Positions 1-8,945 of a stretch of DNA of 64,000 nt are shown here, piece by piece (within the stretch, counting starts at the first letter, position 1; each line of letters starts with the position of its first letter). This DNA is from Chitinophagaceae bacterium (GTDB lineage: Bacteria > Bacteroidota > Bacteroidia > Chitinophagales > Chitinophagaceae): assembly GCA_016720825.1 (NCBI GenBank), contig JADKJV010000007.1, positions 144,911 to 208,910 on the forward strand, written 5' to 3'. Position numbers and translations under genes: made by a program. Below the pieces are notes generated by a model, which saw nothing but the letters and a program-made list of their open reading frames with translations, ran no database searches and was not told where the DNA came from.

Positions 1-2
1 AC

Positions 3-788
3 CTCGAAACCACCGATATCGAACATATTGGCAATGTTACCGACCACGAAAAAGAGGTCAAACATGCCTGGATGGTCCGCTGGATCTCCCAAACGCTTGA
101 TACCATCGCCGGTGTGGATGCCGATAAATTCTCCGGAGGTATCGCCTACATGCTCCTGGCGCTGATTTACCGCCTCGATTACCTGCTGGCTCCCGAAGGC
201 AAACTGCTGAACGACCTGGAAAGGATCGGCGGCATTTATTTCAAAAAAGATGAGCGCCCGGTAATTGAAAAGAACCGCGATATGGTGGAAGAGTTTAAAA
301 AACTCAAGGACCGTCCCAAAGAGGATATTTTCCGCTACCTGTTCCGTTCCAAATACACGTTTTCGATTGTGGCTCCCCAGCAATACAAGGCTATTGCCGA
401 TTCAATCCATGGTGCCAACCAGAATATGATCTGGTACCGCGATAACAACTATCCTTTTATTGCCACACAGGTTTCCGAATACGGTGTTTCTTATTGCCAG
501 TATTCATACAGCCTGCCGCGCGCCATCACGGAATTCTTCCAGCTGTTCATGATGATCAATTATTCCGATTTCTTTGCGGAACTCGGTTTTGAAAGATATT
601 ATGATCCTGCGAATAATAAATTTGAACAGGACATGATTGCTGACCGCATCCGTGCGATCCAAACGGCCTGGAAAGAGAAATTCCCATTGATGGATTTTAA
701 AATCCAGAATCTGAAATACGATAACCTGGCCATGTTTGATTTTACATTCACCAATGAACTTGAAGTACTGAACACTGAACCCAAATAA
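3..788 (+). CDS. Unrecognised protein, 5' end outside the window
   Basis: The frame is open from the first bases of the window, so the ATG at 72 is probably internal and the real start lies upstream. I do not recognise the family. The visible 261 residues are soluble-looking, mixed helix and strand, with one moderately hydrophobic stretch (MLLALIYRLDYLL) and a C-terminal half rich in aromatic residues. There is no visible catalytic motif or signal peptide in the part present. The stop is followed after two bases by the ATG of the trypsin-like protease, so the two are almost certainly co-transcribed and may be translationally coupled. That suggests a shared cytosolic role, but no function can be assigned. 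Confidence 0.8.
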   Translation, partial: LETTDIEHIGNVTDHEKEVKHAWMVRWISQTLDTIAGVDADKFSGGIAYMLLALIYRLDYLLAPEGKLLNDLERIGGIYFKKDERPVIEKNRDMVEEFKKLKDRPKEDIFRYLFRSKYTFSIVAPQQYKAIADSIHGANQNMIWYRDNNYPFIATQVSEYGVSYCQYSYSLPRAITEFFQLFMMINYSDFFAELGFERYYDPANNKFEQDMIADRIRAIQTAWKEKFPLMDFKIQNLKYDNLAMFDFTFTNELEVLNTEPK

Positions 789-790
789 CT

Positions 791-1891
791 ATGGATTCAC
801 AGAACATCATCGAGCAATACCAGAAAGCCATTATCCAGATTGCCACCAGCAGCGGCACCGGCACGGGCTTTTATGTAAAGGAATACGACCTGATCGTTAC
901 CAATGATCACGTAGTCGCCGAAAACCCCGAAGTAACTATCGCCGGCAAAGCATTTGAAAAAGTGATGTCGCGCGTATGGTATACCGACCGCAAGCACGAC
1001 CTGGCTTTCCTGGAAGCCCCGAAAAATATTGAACTGCCTGAAATCCGTCTCGGCCATTATGAAGAAATGAAAGACGGTGATGCGGTTGTGGCTATTGGCC
1101 ATCCGTACGGTTTAAACTATACTGCTACACAGGGTGTGATTTCAAAAGTGGACCGCATCCGGGAAGGACTTAAGTTCATCCAGATTGATGCGGCTATTAA
1201 TCCCGGTAACAGCGGTGGCCCGCTGGTAAACCAGAAAGGTGAAGTGATTGGCGTGAACTCCTTTATTATAAGGGGTGGCGACAACCTGGGTTTTGCGTTG
1301 CCGGTAAATTATCTCCGGGAAGCGCTGCTGATGTATAATCCGGTGCGCGGACAGGTTTCCACCCGCTGTTTTAGCTGCGATTTCCTGGTAACATCTGCCA
1401 ATATTGATACGAAGAAATATTGCCCCAGTTGCGGAACAGAGGTTAAGCTTCCTGAGATCCCTGAAAAAGAAATTGAACCGGTTGGTGCCGCAAAAACCAT
1501 TGAAGATATCCTGCGCGAACTGGGTAAAGATGTAAAACTCGCCCGCGAAGGCGTGAATACCTGGAGTGTGCGTGAGGGTTCGGCTAAAATCAAGATCAGT
1601 TATAATGCGGAGAATTTCTTCATTGCCGGGGATGCCTATCTCTGCCAGATGCCTTCTGATGCGGCTAAAATAAAACCGCTTTACCAGTACCTGCTCGAAG
1701 AAAATTACCGGGTAAACGGGCTGGTGCTGAGTTGTGTAAAACAAAATATTGTACTCAGCTGTATTATGTACGATCTGGATATGACGAAAGAAGGTGGTGC
1801 AGAAGCCTTCCGCACTCTTTTCCAGAAAGCGGATTATTATGATGATCATCTGAAGAGTGTATTCGGCTGTACGGTACGACTCGAAGAGTAA
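791..1891 (+). CDS. Cytosolic trypsin-like serine protease with zinc ribbon and YbjN-like C-terminal domain
   Basis: Residues 10-180 form a DegP/trypsin-like S1 domain. The triad is visible as His40 (in TNDHVV), Asp70 (in RKHDLAFL) and Ser141 (in NPGNSGGPL). Residues 190-217 carry a CxxC-x14-CxxC zinc ribbon (Cys193, 196, 211, 214). Residues from about 235 to 366 resemble the YbjN/type III chaperone-like fold; this last assignment is by appearance only. There is no signal peptide or transmembrane segment, unlike periplasmic DegP/HtrA proteins, and no PDZ domain. The product is therefore probably a cytosolic regulatory or quality-control protease that recognises partners through the zinc ribbon and C-terminal domain. 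It starts two bases after the upstream gene. Protease assignment is firm; physiological role is unknown. Confidence 0.88.
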   Translation: MDSQNIIEQYQKAIIQIATSSGTGTGFYVKEYDLIVTNDHVVAENPEVTIAGKAFEKVMSRVWYTDRKHDLAFLEAPKNIELPEIRLGHYEEMKDGDAVVAIGHPYGLNYTATQGVISKVDRIREGLKFIQIDAAINPGNSGGPLVNQKGEVIGVNSFIIRGGDNLGFALPVNYLREALLMYNPVRGQVSTRCFSCDFLVTSANIDTKKYCPSCGTEVKLPEIPEKEIEPVGAAKTIEDILRELGKDVKLAREGVNTWSVREGSAKIKISYNAENFFIAGDAYLCQMPSDAAKIKPLYQYLLEENYRVNGLVLSCVKQNIVLSCIMYDLDMTKEGGAEAFRTLFQKADYYDDHLKSVFGCTVRLEE

Positions 1892-1929
1892 TAACAATCA
1901 TTCCCATACTTTTTTACTAATTTATCGGT

Positions 1930-4881
1930 GTGAAACCGATAACCAGCTTTTCATATTCCCATTATTTCATCAATCGGGTTAAATGCCTGTTGCGGCATGT
2001 AACCTGCTTACTGGTTGCTGTATTTTCTTTTTGCAATGGGAATTTGTTTTCACAAACCACGCAAACCATTCATTACACCACCCGCGAAGGGCTTTCTTCC
2101 AATTCAGTTTACAGAACCGTGTTAGACAACCGTGGTTTTTTATGGATTGCCACGGAAAACGGCCTCTCACGTTATGATGGCCGTCGTTTCGAAATATTTA
2201 CTACGGCGAGTGGCTTAACCGACAATGAAATCATTGATTTATTTACTGACAGCTCAGGCAGGGTATGGGCGATTCCATTCCGCAGATCACCCTGTTATTA
2301 TAATCCCGGTGCCAACCGTTTTGAAAACGCTTCCACACAACCGGCATTGAATAAAATTGACCTGGCCAATACACACCAGGTGAATGTGCTTGAATTCGGC
2401 GGAGTCTGTTTCACCAATAACCAGCGGGAATTGTTTATTTATAAACACGATTCGGTGCAGGTGATCCGTCAGTTTATGGCGCCCAAATCCCTGATTCCGC
2501 GGAAAATCATAGAATATCAACCAGACCATTACCTGCTCGTTTCTGATGATTCACTCCGCTACCTGCAGGACGGAAAAGTGGTAAAGAAGATTGCTTTCCA
2601 GGCCCACAGCCAGCAGATGGAATACCTCCATCATAATCTATACCTGGTACAGGAAAACCGGGTACAGAAATATGCAGTCAGCACAAAGGGTGATGTATCA
2701 CTTTTACTCTCCAGCGAATTCCCTTTTGGCATCCGGATCTTTTGCAACACCGGGAAAAATTTCAGTATCACGTCGGTGAATGGCAACACCTATTTGCTGG
2801 ATACGGCAAGGTTGCAGATCAGCGATATTATATATAATAAAGCCGAAGTAAGGAATGTGCTGGAAGATGCGGATGGTAACAGCTGGCTCTCCACCATGGA
2901 AAACGGGCTGATTAAAATCCAGCAGAAAAGGATTTCATCATATACTGCCATTCCGGAAATACAGAAAAACTTCAACGCGCTATTGGTAAAAGACGGACAT
3001 ATCATTGCCGGCACCAACAGCGGGGAGCTGTTTCTTTATGACGGCTTATACAACGTGCGGCGTATTGCACTTACCCCCGAACGGAATATTGATGCCTGGG
3101 TGCGGAAAATCCTGCCAACACCATCGGGGATTTATGTATCCACACAAGCCGGTTCTTTTCTCTATGATAATGCCCTGAAAAAACCATTGCGTTCTTTTAC
3201 CGCTGCAGCCAATCATTCATCCAAAACAGCGGTCATGCTGAATGATTCCATCCTGGGACTCGGCACACATGCGATGGCCTGGAAATATAACCTGCGGACA
3301 GAAAGATCCACCGACAGTATTACCAAAAGAGTAATTTCTATCGCAGCCGACCGGAAGGGACTGGTATACATCGGCTCCAATGATGGATTGTACCGCTGGG
3401 ATAAGGATTCTTTGTTTTCATTCGGCAATATTTACAAAGCCTGCACGTACCGCGTGAACAGCATGGTTTGTTCTCCTGATAATATTTTATGGGTGGGATT
3501 AGGCTCCGACTCTTTGCTTGCCCTGCAGGATGGAAGCCGGATTGCTTCATTATCACTCGGCGATGTGATACCCGGTAATATCTGCAAGTCACTTTATTGC
3601 AACCGCAATGGCGAAGTATGGCTTGGCACCAACAAAGGACTGAATAAAATCAATTATACCTGGAAAGGCGGGCAGTTTGCATTTACCAACACCTATTATG
3701 GTACCGCCGACGGATTGATTGGCGAACAGGTAAACGATATCACCATTGTAAGTGATACGGTTTATGTGGCGACTACCGGCGGTATCAGTTACCTCCCGGT
3801 GAATTTGTTGCTGCCCGTTGCAGATATCCCCAGCTTTATCACGCGCGTTATTATCAACAACCGGGAAACGGAACTGAAAAATGATTATGTGCTTCCCTAT
3901 TACCGGAACAATATCATTATCGAATTCTCCGGCGTGGACCTCACGGGATTTGTTCCCTTGTTTGAGTATAGCCTGAACGGCCGCGACTGGCAGCGCACCG
4001 AAAAAATTGAACTGGTAAAGCTCGCGCCGGGTGATTATAAAATCAGGATCCGCGCCATCCGCCGTGACGGACAACCTTCCACCCAGGAAGCTACCTTGAA
4101 TATCCGCATCCGTACGCCATTCTGGAATAGTATTGTTTTCTGGGTGCTGGTTGTGCTGGTATCATTCGCTGCATCAATCTATTTCATCCAGAAACGAAAC
4201 CGCCGCAAACAAAAAACGGCTATTGCCAAAGTTCTTACTGAAAAGAGAATCGCTGAACTGGAGATGCAGGCCCTGAAAGCACAGATCAATCCGCATTTTG
4301 TATTCAATTGCCTGAATTCAATTAAAGGATTTATCTATGAGAAAGACTGGAAACAAGCTGATTTATATCTCGATAAATTCTCTGAACTGCTGCGCAGCAC
4401 GATGGATAATGCAGAAGCGGCCATCATTACCTTACAGGAGGAAATGAAATACCTGAACACTTACCTGCAGCTTGAAAAACTCCGTTTTGGTGATAAGTTT
4501 GATTACAAGCTTTCATACTCACCCGGGCTCCGGCTTGATCAGTTATGGGTGCCTGCGATGTTATTACAGCCTTATGTGGAAAATGCGATCCGCCACGGTG
4601 TTCGTCACCGGGAAGATAACGGTGGAATGATACTGGTTGACATTCATGAAGAAGACGGCTATATTGTGTGCCGGATCATTGACAATGGCATTGGCCGCGA
4701 GAAAGCGCAGAAACTGAAAACCGAAAACCATGTAGAATACCAGAGCCGCGGTATGCAATTGTCGCGCAGAAGAGCCGAGCTTTACCATATCGGCCAGGAA
4801 GTAATTGATAAAAAAGACGACAAAGGAAACGCCGCCGGTACCACCGTTGTTGTACGGATACCAGATACATTGAAACCCTGA
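1930..4881 (+). CDS. Sensor histidine kinase, Reg_prop beta-propeller plus LytS-type kinase
   Basis: The GTG start at 1930 gives a basic N-terminus and a hydrophobic signal/anchor around residues 20-42 ending FSQ. Residues 45-640 hold two-component-regulator propeller blades, visible as repeated phrases such as DNRGFLWIATENGLSRYDG. A Y_Y_Y-type immunoglobulin-like domain follows (about 640-725), then a transmembrane helix (about 730-752). The cytoplasmic part is a His_kinase/HATPase module of the LytS/YehU class, with the phospho-accepting His789 in the sequence QINPHFVFN and the N-box Asn885 in VENAIRHG, followed by DNGIG. The design fits a periplasmic sensor of extracellular polymers or envelope state signalling to the LytTR regulator two bases downstream. 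It lies directly before the surface-protein operon at 5767, a plausible target. Confidence 0.92.
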   Translation: MKPITSFSYSHYFINRVKCLLRHVTCLLVAVFSFCNGNLFSQTTQTIHYTTREGLSSNSVYRTVLDNRGFLWIATENGLSRYDGRRFEIFTTASGLTDNEIIDLFTDSSGRVWAIPFRRSPCYYNPGANRFENASTQPALNKIDLANTHQVNVLEFGGVCFTNNQRELFIYKHDSVQVIRQFMAPKSLIPRKIIEYQPDHYLLVSDDSLRYLQDGKVVKKIAFQAHSQQMEYLHHNLYLVQENRVQKYAVSTKGDVSLLLSSEFPFGIRIFCNTGKNFSITSVNGNTYLLDTARLQISDIIYNKAEVRNVLEDADGNSWLSTMENGLIKIQQKRISSYTAIPEIQKNFNALLVKDGHIIAGTNSGELFLYDGLYNVRRIALTPERNIDAWVRKILPTPSGIYVSTQAGSFLYDNALKKPLRSFTAAANHSSKTAVMLNDSILGLGTHAMAWKYNLRTERSTDSITKRVISIAADRKGLVYIGSNDGLYRWDKDSLFSFGNIYKACTYRVNSMVCSPDNILWVGLGSDSLLALQDGSRIASLSLGDVIPGNICKSLYCNRNGEVWLGTNKGLNKINYTWKGGQFAFTNTYYGTADGLIGEQVNDITIVSDTVYVATTGGISYLPVNLLLPVADIPSFITRVIINNRETELKNDYVLPYYRNNIIIEFSGVDLTGFVPLFEYSLNGRDWQRTEKIELVKLAPGDYKIRIRAIRRDGQPSTQEATLNIRIRTPFWNSIVFWVLVVLVSFAASIYFIQKRNRRKQKTAIAKVLTEKRIAELEMQALKAQINPHFVFNCLNSIKGFIYEKDWKQADLYLDKFSELLRSTMDNAEAAIITLQEEMKYLNTYLQLEKLRFGDKFDYKLSYSPGLRLDQLWVPAMLLQPYVENAIRHGVRHREDNGGMILVDIHEEDGYIVCRIIDNGIGREKAQKLKTENHVEYQSRGMQLSRRRAELYHIGQEVIDKKDDKGNAAGTTVVVRIPDTLKP

Positions 4882-4883
4882 TC

Positions 4884-5651
4884 ATGACGCCACTCACCTG
4901 CATATTACTGGATGATGAAGCCGGAAACCTCCAGCTGCTGAAAAACATGCTTGCCATGCATTGTCCGCAGCTGACCATCCTGGCCGCTGAAACCAATGCA
5001 GAGAAGGGCATCCAGCAGATCAGCGCCCTGCAGCCGCAAATTGTTTTCCTCGATATTGAAATGCCCCGCATGAACGGTTTTGAAACTTTGCGCAAACTGG
5101 AACCGGTAAACTTTGAAGTAATCTTTGTAACCGCCTTCGGTAAATATGCCGTGCAGGCTTTTGAACACCACGCCGCCGGTTATGTAACCAAACCCGTGCA
5201 AGCCGAAAAATTACAGGCCGCTGTAAATGCAGCTGCTGTCAAGGATTGAACAGAAAAATGTCAATAAGCATTTGTTTTCCCTGCTGGAACAATCCAGCCG
5301 CGATACGGCTCCTGAAAAAATACCACTGTCAACCACCAACGGACTTGTTTTCGTGAAGATCAGCGAGATCATGTACTGTGAAAGCAGCGGTAATTACACG
5401 AATTTCATTTTACAGGACGATAAAAGATTGTCGTCTCCCGGCAACTGGGTGAATATGAAAAACTGTTACCGGAAAACAATTTCACCCGTATCCATGATAA
5501 ATATATCATCAACCTCTCCTTTATTAAAGAATACATCAAAGGCAGCGGGGGTGAAGTGATTCTGGAGAATGGCAAAGAATTACCGGTCGCCTCACGCCGC
5601 AAAGAGGATTTTCTTTCCCGTTTTGAAAAATGGCTCCGCCGCAAGGCCTGA
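4884..5651 (+). pseudogene. LytTR response regulator, broken by two compensating indels
   Basis: The first open segment (4884-5249) is a receiver domain with DD near the start, the phosphoacceptor in FLDIEMPRMNGFE and the lysine in VTKPVQAEK. A one-base gain near 5241 moves the frame to a segment encoding the beginning of a LytTR DNA-binding domain (KIPLSTTNGLVFV, then MYCESSGNYTNFIL). A one-base loss near 5427 then returns to the original frame, which encodes the rest of LytTR (FTRIHDKYIINLSFIKEYI) and stops at 5651. The reconstructed length is 255 residues, normal for LytR/AlgR regulators. Both sites sit by short A runs, so sequencing error is likely. The regulator is the cognate partner of the kinase ending at 4881 and would bind DNA upstream of target promoters. 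Confidence 0.85.
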
Positions 5652-5766
5652 TCACGCATATACAACCAGCCCCGCCGCATATACAATCCGGAAAAAGCAC
5701 CAGAAAATATGTTAGATTTTTATGATGGAAGGACTATTCCTTTCATTTTGAATCAAACCCAACGGC

Positions 5767-8700
5767 ATGAAGAAACTGATGCTCTCCTGGCTGGTGCTGC
5801 TTTTAGTATACCAGTCCCTGGCCCAGACACCACAGATCAACCAGATCAATATCCCCTCGTTTACAGTAAAAAATATCCTGCCCGGGAATATTGACAACTG
5901 GCTCACCACACCCGGTGCGCTGCTGATGACCGCTCAAAAAGTACCCGGCTCCCGGGTGCTTGAACCGCGTATGGTTATACAGATCCGTTCTAACGGCGCA
6001 CTGATCTGCGGCAATTCACCCGCTAATCCGCGTCCCGTGGATCCGTTTGATGTAAGAACATTCAACACCGCTGATCTCGTGGGCATGCTCGGCAACTGCC
6101 ATGAACTGAAAGAAGGGTCGTACACCATCTGTGTGCAGTTTTACAATATTGATAAGATTGCCATCAGCCGTGAAGTATGCAAGGATTTCACCGTTGAAGC
6201 ACCTGTAACTGATTATTCCCCGCCCGTTTTAATCTCGCCCGGCAATGAAAAAACATTTTCCGTTGATGAATTACAGAGACCCGTCACTTTCCGCTGGACA
6301 CCGTTAGTGCCCAAACCCAAAGAGCCCGTTACGTACCGTCTCAAAGTATGGCAGCTGATGCAGGGACAAAACAGCACAACGGCTATGCGCAGCAACCAGC
6401 CCATTGTTACCAAAGATGTTGACAATATAAACCAGGTTGTGGTGAATGGTGTGATCACTGGTCCCTGTCGCCCGCCCTATCTCTGTGAGTTTATCTGGAG
6501 CGTGCAGGCCCTGAGCCGCAACGGAAAACCATTGGGTAATAATAATGGTCTCAGTGAACCTTATACTTTCAAAGCCACCGAAAATAACCAGCCGGGTGAT
6601 TGCCAGCCGCCGGCGTTGATGTCACCGGCTAACAGCAAAAGCTTTTCGCTCGCAGAAGCGCAGCGGTCCATCACCTTCAGGTGGACGCCGCTTGTTCCCA
6701 AACCCAGGGATCCTGTTACTTATCGTTTGAAAGTATGGCAACTCATGCAGGGACAAAACGGAACGCAGGCCATGCGCTCCAATCAGCCTATTGTTACGAA
6801 AGATGTTGACAATATCAGTGAAGTAACTGTCAGCGGCATTTATACAGGCCCATGTCGTCCGCCTTATCTCTGTGAATTCATCTGGCAGGTGCAGGCCATT
6901 TACCGCGATGGAAATCCAGCCGGTTGTAAAGAAGGCTTCAGCGAACCCTTTAGTTTCAAAGTGGAAAGCGGTGGAACGAATGGTGATTGCCAGCCTCCCG
7001 CATTGTCAGCCCCGGCCAATAATAAAAATTTTACAACAGCAGAAGCACAGCAATCCATCACATTCCGCTGGACACCGCTTGTCCCCAAGCCCAGAGATCC
7101 GGTTACATACCGTTTGAAAGTATGGCAACTGATGCAGGGACAAAACGGAACACAGGCGATGCGCTCCAACCAGCCCATCGTTACCAAAGATGTAGACAAC
7201 ATCAGCGAAGCAACCGTCAGCGGCATTTATACAGGCCCTTGCCGTCCGCCTTATCTCTGTGAATTTATCTGGCAGGTGCAGGCCATCTACCGCGATGGAA
7301 ATCCTGCCTGTTGTAAAGAAGGTTTCAGTGAACCATTTAGTTTCAAAGTGGAAAGCGGAGGAACAAATGGTGATTGCCAGCCGCCGGTATTGTCGGCCCC
7401 CGCCAAGAATAAAAATTTTACAACAGCAGAAGCACAGCAATCCATCACCTTCCGCTGGACACCGCTTGTTCCCAAGCCCAGGGATCCGGTTACTTACCGT
7501 TTGAAAGTATGGCAGCTGATGCAGGGACAAAACGGCACGCAGGCCATGCGTTCCAACCAGCCCATTGTTACGAAAGATGTTGACAACCTAACCGAAGTCG
7601 CCGTCAGCGGCATTTATACAGGTCCATGCAAACCGCCTTATCTCTGTGAATTTATCTGGCAGGTACAGGCTATCAACCGCGATGGAACCCCTGCCGGCTG
7701 TAAAGAAGGAACCAGCGAACCATTTAGTTTCAAAATAGAAAGCAGCGGAACAAATGGTGATTGCCAGCCGCCGGTATTAACAGCCCCTGCTAATAATAAA
7801 AGTTATAAATCATCTGAAACAAGTCAGCCGGTTACATTCCGCTGGACACCAGTAGTGCCCAAACCCCGTGACCCGGTTACTTACCGGTTAAAAGTATGGC
7901 AGCTGATGCAGGGACAGAATGGAACAGAGGCCATGCGTTCGAACAAACCTATTGTTACCAAAGATGTGGCCGATGTCAGCGAAGTAGCTGTCAGCGGCAT
8001 TTATACCGGCCCCTGCAAACCACCTTATCTCTGTGAATTTATCTGGCAGGTGCAGGCCTTGAACCGCGAGGGAAAACCGGTTGGCTGTAAAGAGGGAATG
8101 AGTGAACCCTTCTCTTTCAAAATGCAGAACAATATTGATATTGAAATTGACAGTTTGAAAGTCGGTTGTTGTGAAAAAGGGAAACAATCCATTTATATCT
8201 CCGTCAAAAACAATCTCGCCAACCCGGTAAAAATTACCGCGATCACCTATAAGATCAATGGCGCCGGTGCTGCAATTCCTTTAACGCCGCTTACACCGGT
8301 ACTGCCTGTAAACATTACAGGAAACGGTTCACAGGTATTTACTTCTTCTGTGGATTGCATGGACAATGCGACCTGGCTTAAATTCCTGGTAGATGCAGAA
8401 GACATTGCTGATCCGGATAATAAAGAAACCGAAGTGGCCAGTGATACACTGCATTGCATCTGCAATGCCTGTGATTCTATGAAAATAGATATCAATCAGA
8501 AAGACAGCATCAAACTGGTTGGAAATAATCTTATACTGAATAATACCATCAGCGTTTCTCCCAAACCAGTGAAGTCAGTCAATGCCGAACTGGTCTATTT
8601 CGAATATGTTCCCGAGAGCGAAGACTGCATGCTTTGCAATAAAGACCCGAAAACATTTGGCAATTTCATCAGTGCGGAAACCGGAATCGTTTCTCCCACA

Positions 8701-8919
8701 GTTCCTGCACCACATACGGTGAACTGGAATATCGGCAGTGTGGGTGCGCAGGTGATCACCAACCAGGCCATCAATTTCACCATCAGCATGCCGCCAACAG
8801 TTAAGTGCTGTGCGGCGCAGGTGCGATGGTGTATCCGGTATGTAATCACGTTTGCCGACTGCACGGTGTGCAACAAACTGGTTTGCTATACCTATAACAA
8901 AAAATGTGATTGTAAATAA
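5767..8919 (+). CDS. Secreted repeat protein with five near-identical Fn3-like modules and a cysteine-rich tail
   Basis: A signal peptide is clear (MKKLMLSWLVLLLVYQSLAQ, cleavage after Ala-Gln). Residues 21-150 are a unique N-terminal domain. Residues 152-796 are five tandem 129-residue modules, each opening with PPxL(S/T)xPAN, containing FRWTPLVPKP, the phrase AMRSNQPIVTKDV, and ending with GPC(R/K)PPYLCEFIWQVQA. They resemble fibronectin-III-like domains. The C-terminal 250 residues are rich in cysteine (CCEKG, CMLCN, CCAAQ, CTVCNKLVC, CDCK), probably disulfide-bonded outside the cell. No T9SS sorting domain is visible. It is the first gene of a four-gene operon (gaps 26, 9 and 10 bases) and shares modules with the second and fourth genes. 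A structural or adhesive surface role is inferred. Confidence 0.85.
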   Translation: MKKLMLSWLVLLLVYQSLAQTPQINQINIPSFTVKNILPGNIDNWLTTPGALLMTAQKVPGSRVLEPRMVIQIRSNGALICGNSPANPRPVDPFDVRTFNTADLVGMLGNCHELKEGSYTICVQFYNIDKIAISREVCKDFTVEAPVTDYSPPVLISPGNEKTFSVDELQRPVTFRWTPLVPKPKEPVTYRLKVWQLMQGQNSTTAMRSNQPIVTKDVDNINQVVVNGVITGPCRPPYLCEFIWSVQALSRNGKPLGNNNGLSEPYTFKATENNQPGDCQPPALMSPANSKSFSLAEAQRSITFRWTPLVPKPRDPVTYRLKVWQLMQGQNGTQAMRSNQPIVTKDVDNISEVTVSGIYTGPCRPPYLCEFIWQVQAIYRDGNPAGCKEGFSEPFSFKVESGGTNGDCQPPALSAPANNKNFTTAEAQQSITFRWTPLVPKPRDPVTYRLKVWQLMQGQNGTQAMRSNQPIVTKDVDNISEATVSGIYTGPCRPPYLCEFIWQVQAIYRDGNPACCKEGFSEPFSFKVESGGTNGDCQPPVLSAPAKNKNFTTAEAQQSITFRWTPLVPKPRDPVTYRLKVWQLMQGQNGTQAMRSNQPIVTKDVDNLTEVAVSGIYTGPCKPPYLCEFIWQVQAINRDGTPAGCKEGTSEPFSFKIESSGTNGDCQPPVLTAPANNKSYKSSETSQPVTFRWTPVVPKPRDPVTYRLKVWQLMQGQNGTEAMRSNKPIVTKDVADVSEVAVSGIYTGPCKPPYLCEFIWQVQALNREGKPVGCKEGMSEPFSFKMQNNIDIEIDSLKVGCCEKGKQSIYISVKNNLANPVKITAITYKINGAGAAIPLTPLTPVLPVNITGNGSQVFTSSVDCMDNATWLKFLVDAEDIADPDNKETEVASDTLHCICNACDSMKIDINQKDSIKLVGNNLILNNTISVSPKPVKSVNAELVYFEYVPESEDCMLCNKDPKTFGNFISAETGIVSPTVPAPHTVNWNIGSVGAQVITNQAINFTISMPPTVKCCAAQVRWCIRYVITFADCTVCNKLVCYTYNKKCDCK
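6220..8154 (+). repeat. Five tandem 387-bp coding repeats
   Basis: The codons for the PP dipeptide that opens each module begin at 6220, 6607, 6994, 7381 and 7768, a constant spacing of exactly 387 bp (129 codons). Copies 2, 3 and 4 are almost identical at DNA level, including synonymous sites, while copies 1 and 5 are more diverged. This pattern points to recent duplication or gene conversion in the middle of the array. Copy number could vary by recombination or be collapsed in short-read assemblies. Confidence 0.95.
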
Positions 8920-8945
8920 AATCCGCCACTCCCAAACAATCAGCA

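Noticed and set aside
1142..1897. 251-residue open frame on the minus strand opposite the protease
   Set aside because: It lies wholly within the clearly coding protease frame on the other strand, has no signal or domain, and is explained by codon bias.
6872..8187. Several overlapping frames on both strands within the 387-bp repeats
   Set aside because: They repeat with the same period as the real gene and are shadows of the repeat; none has a start with a plausible signal or domain.
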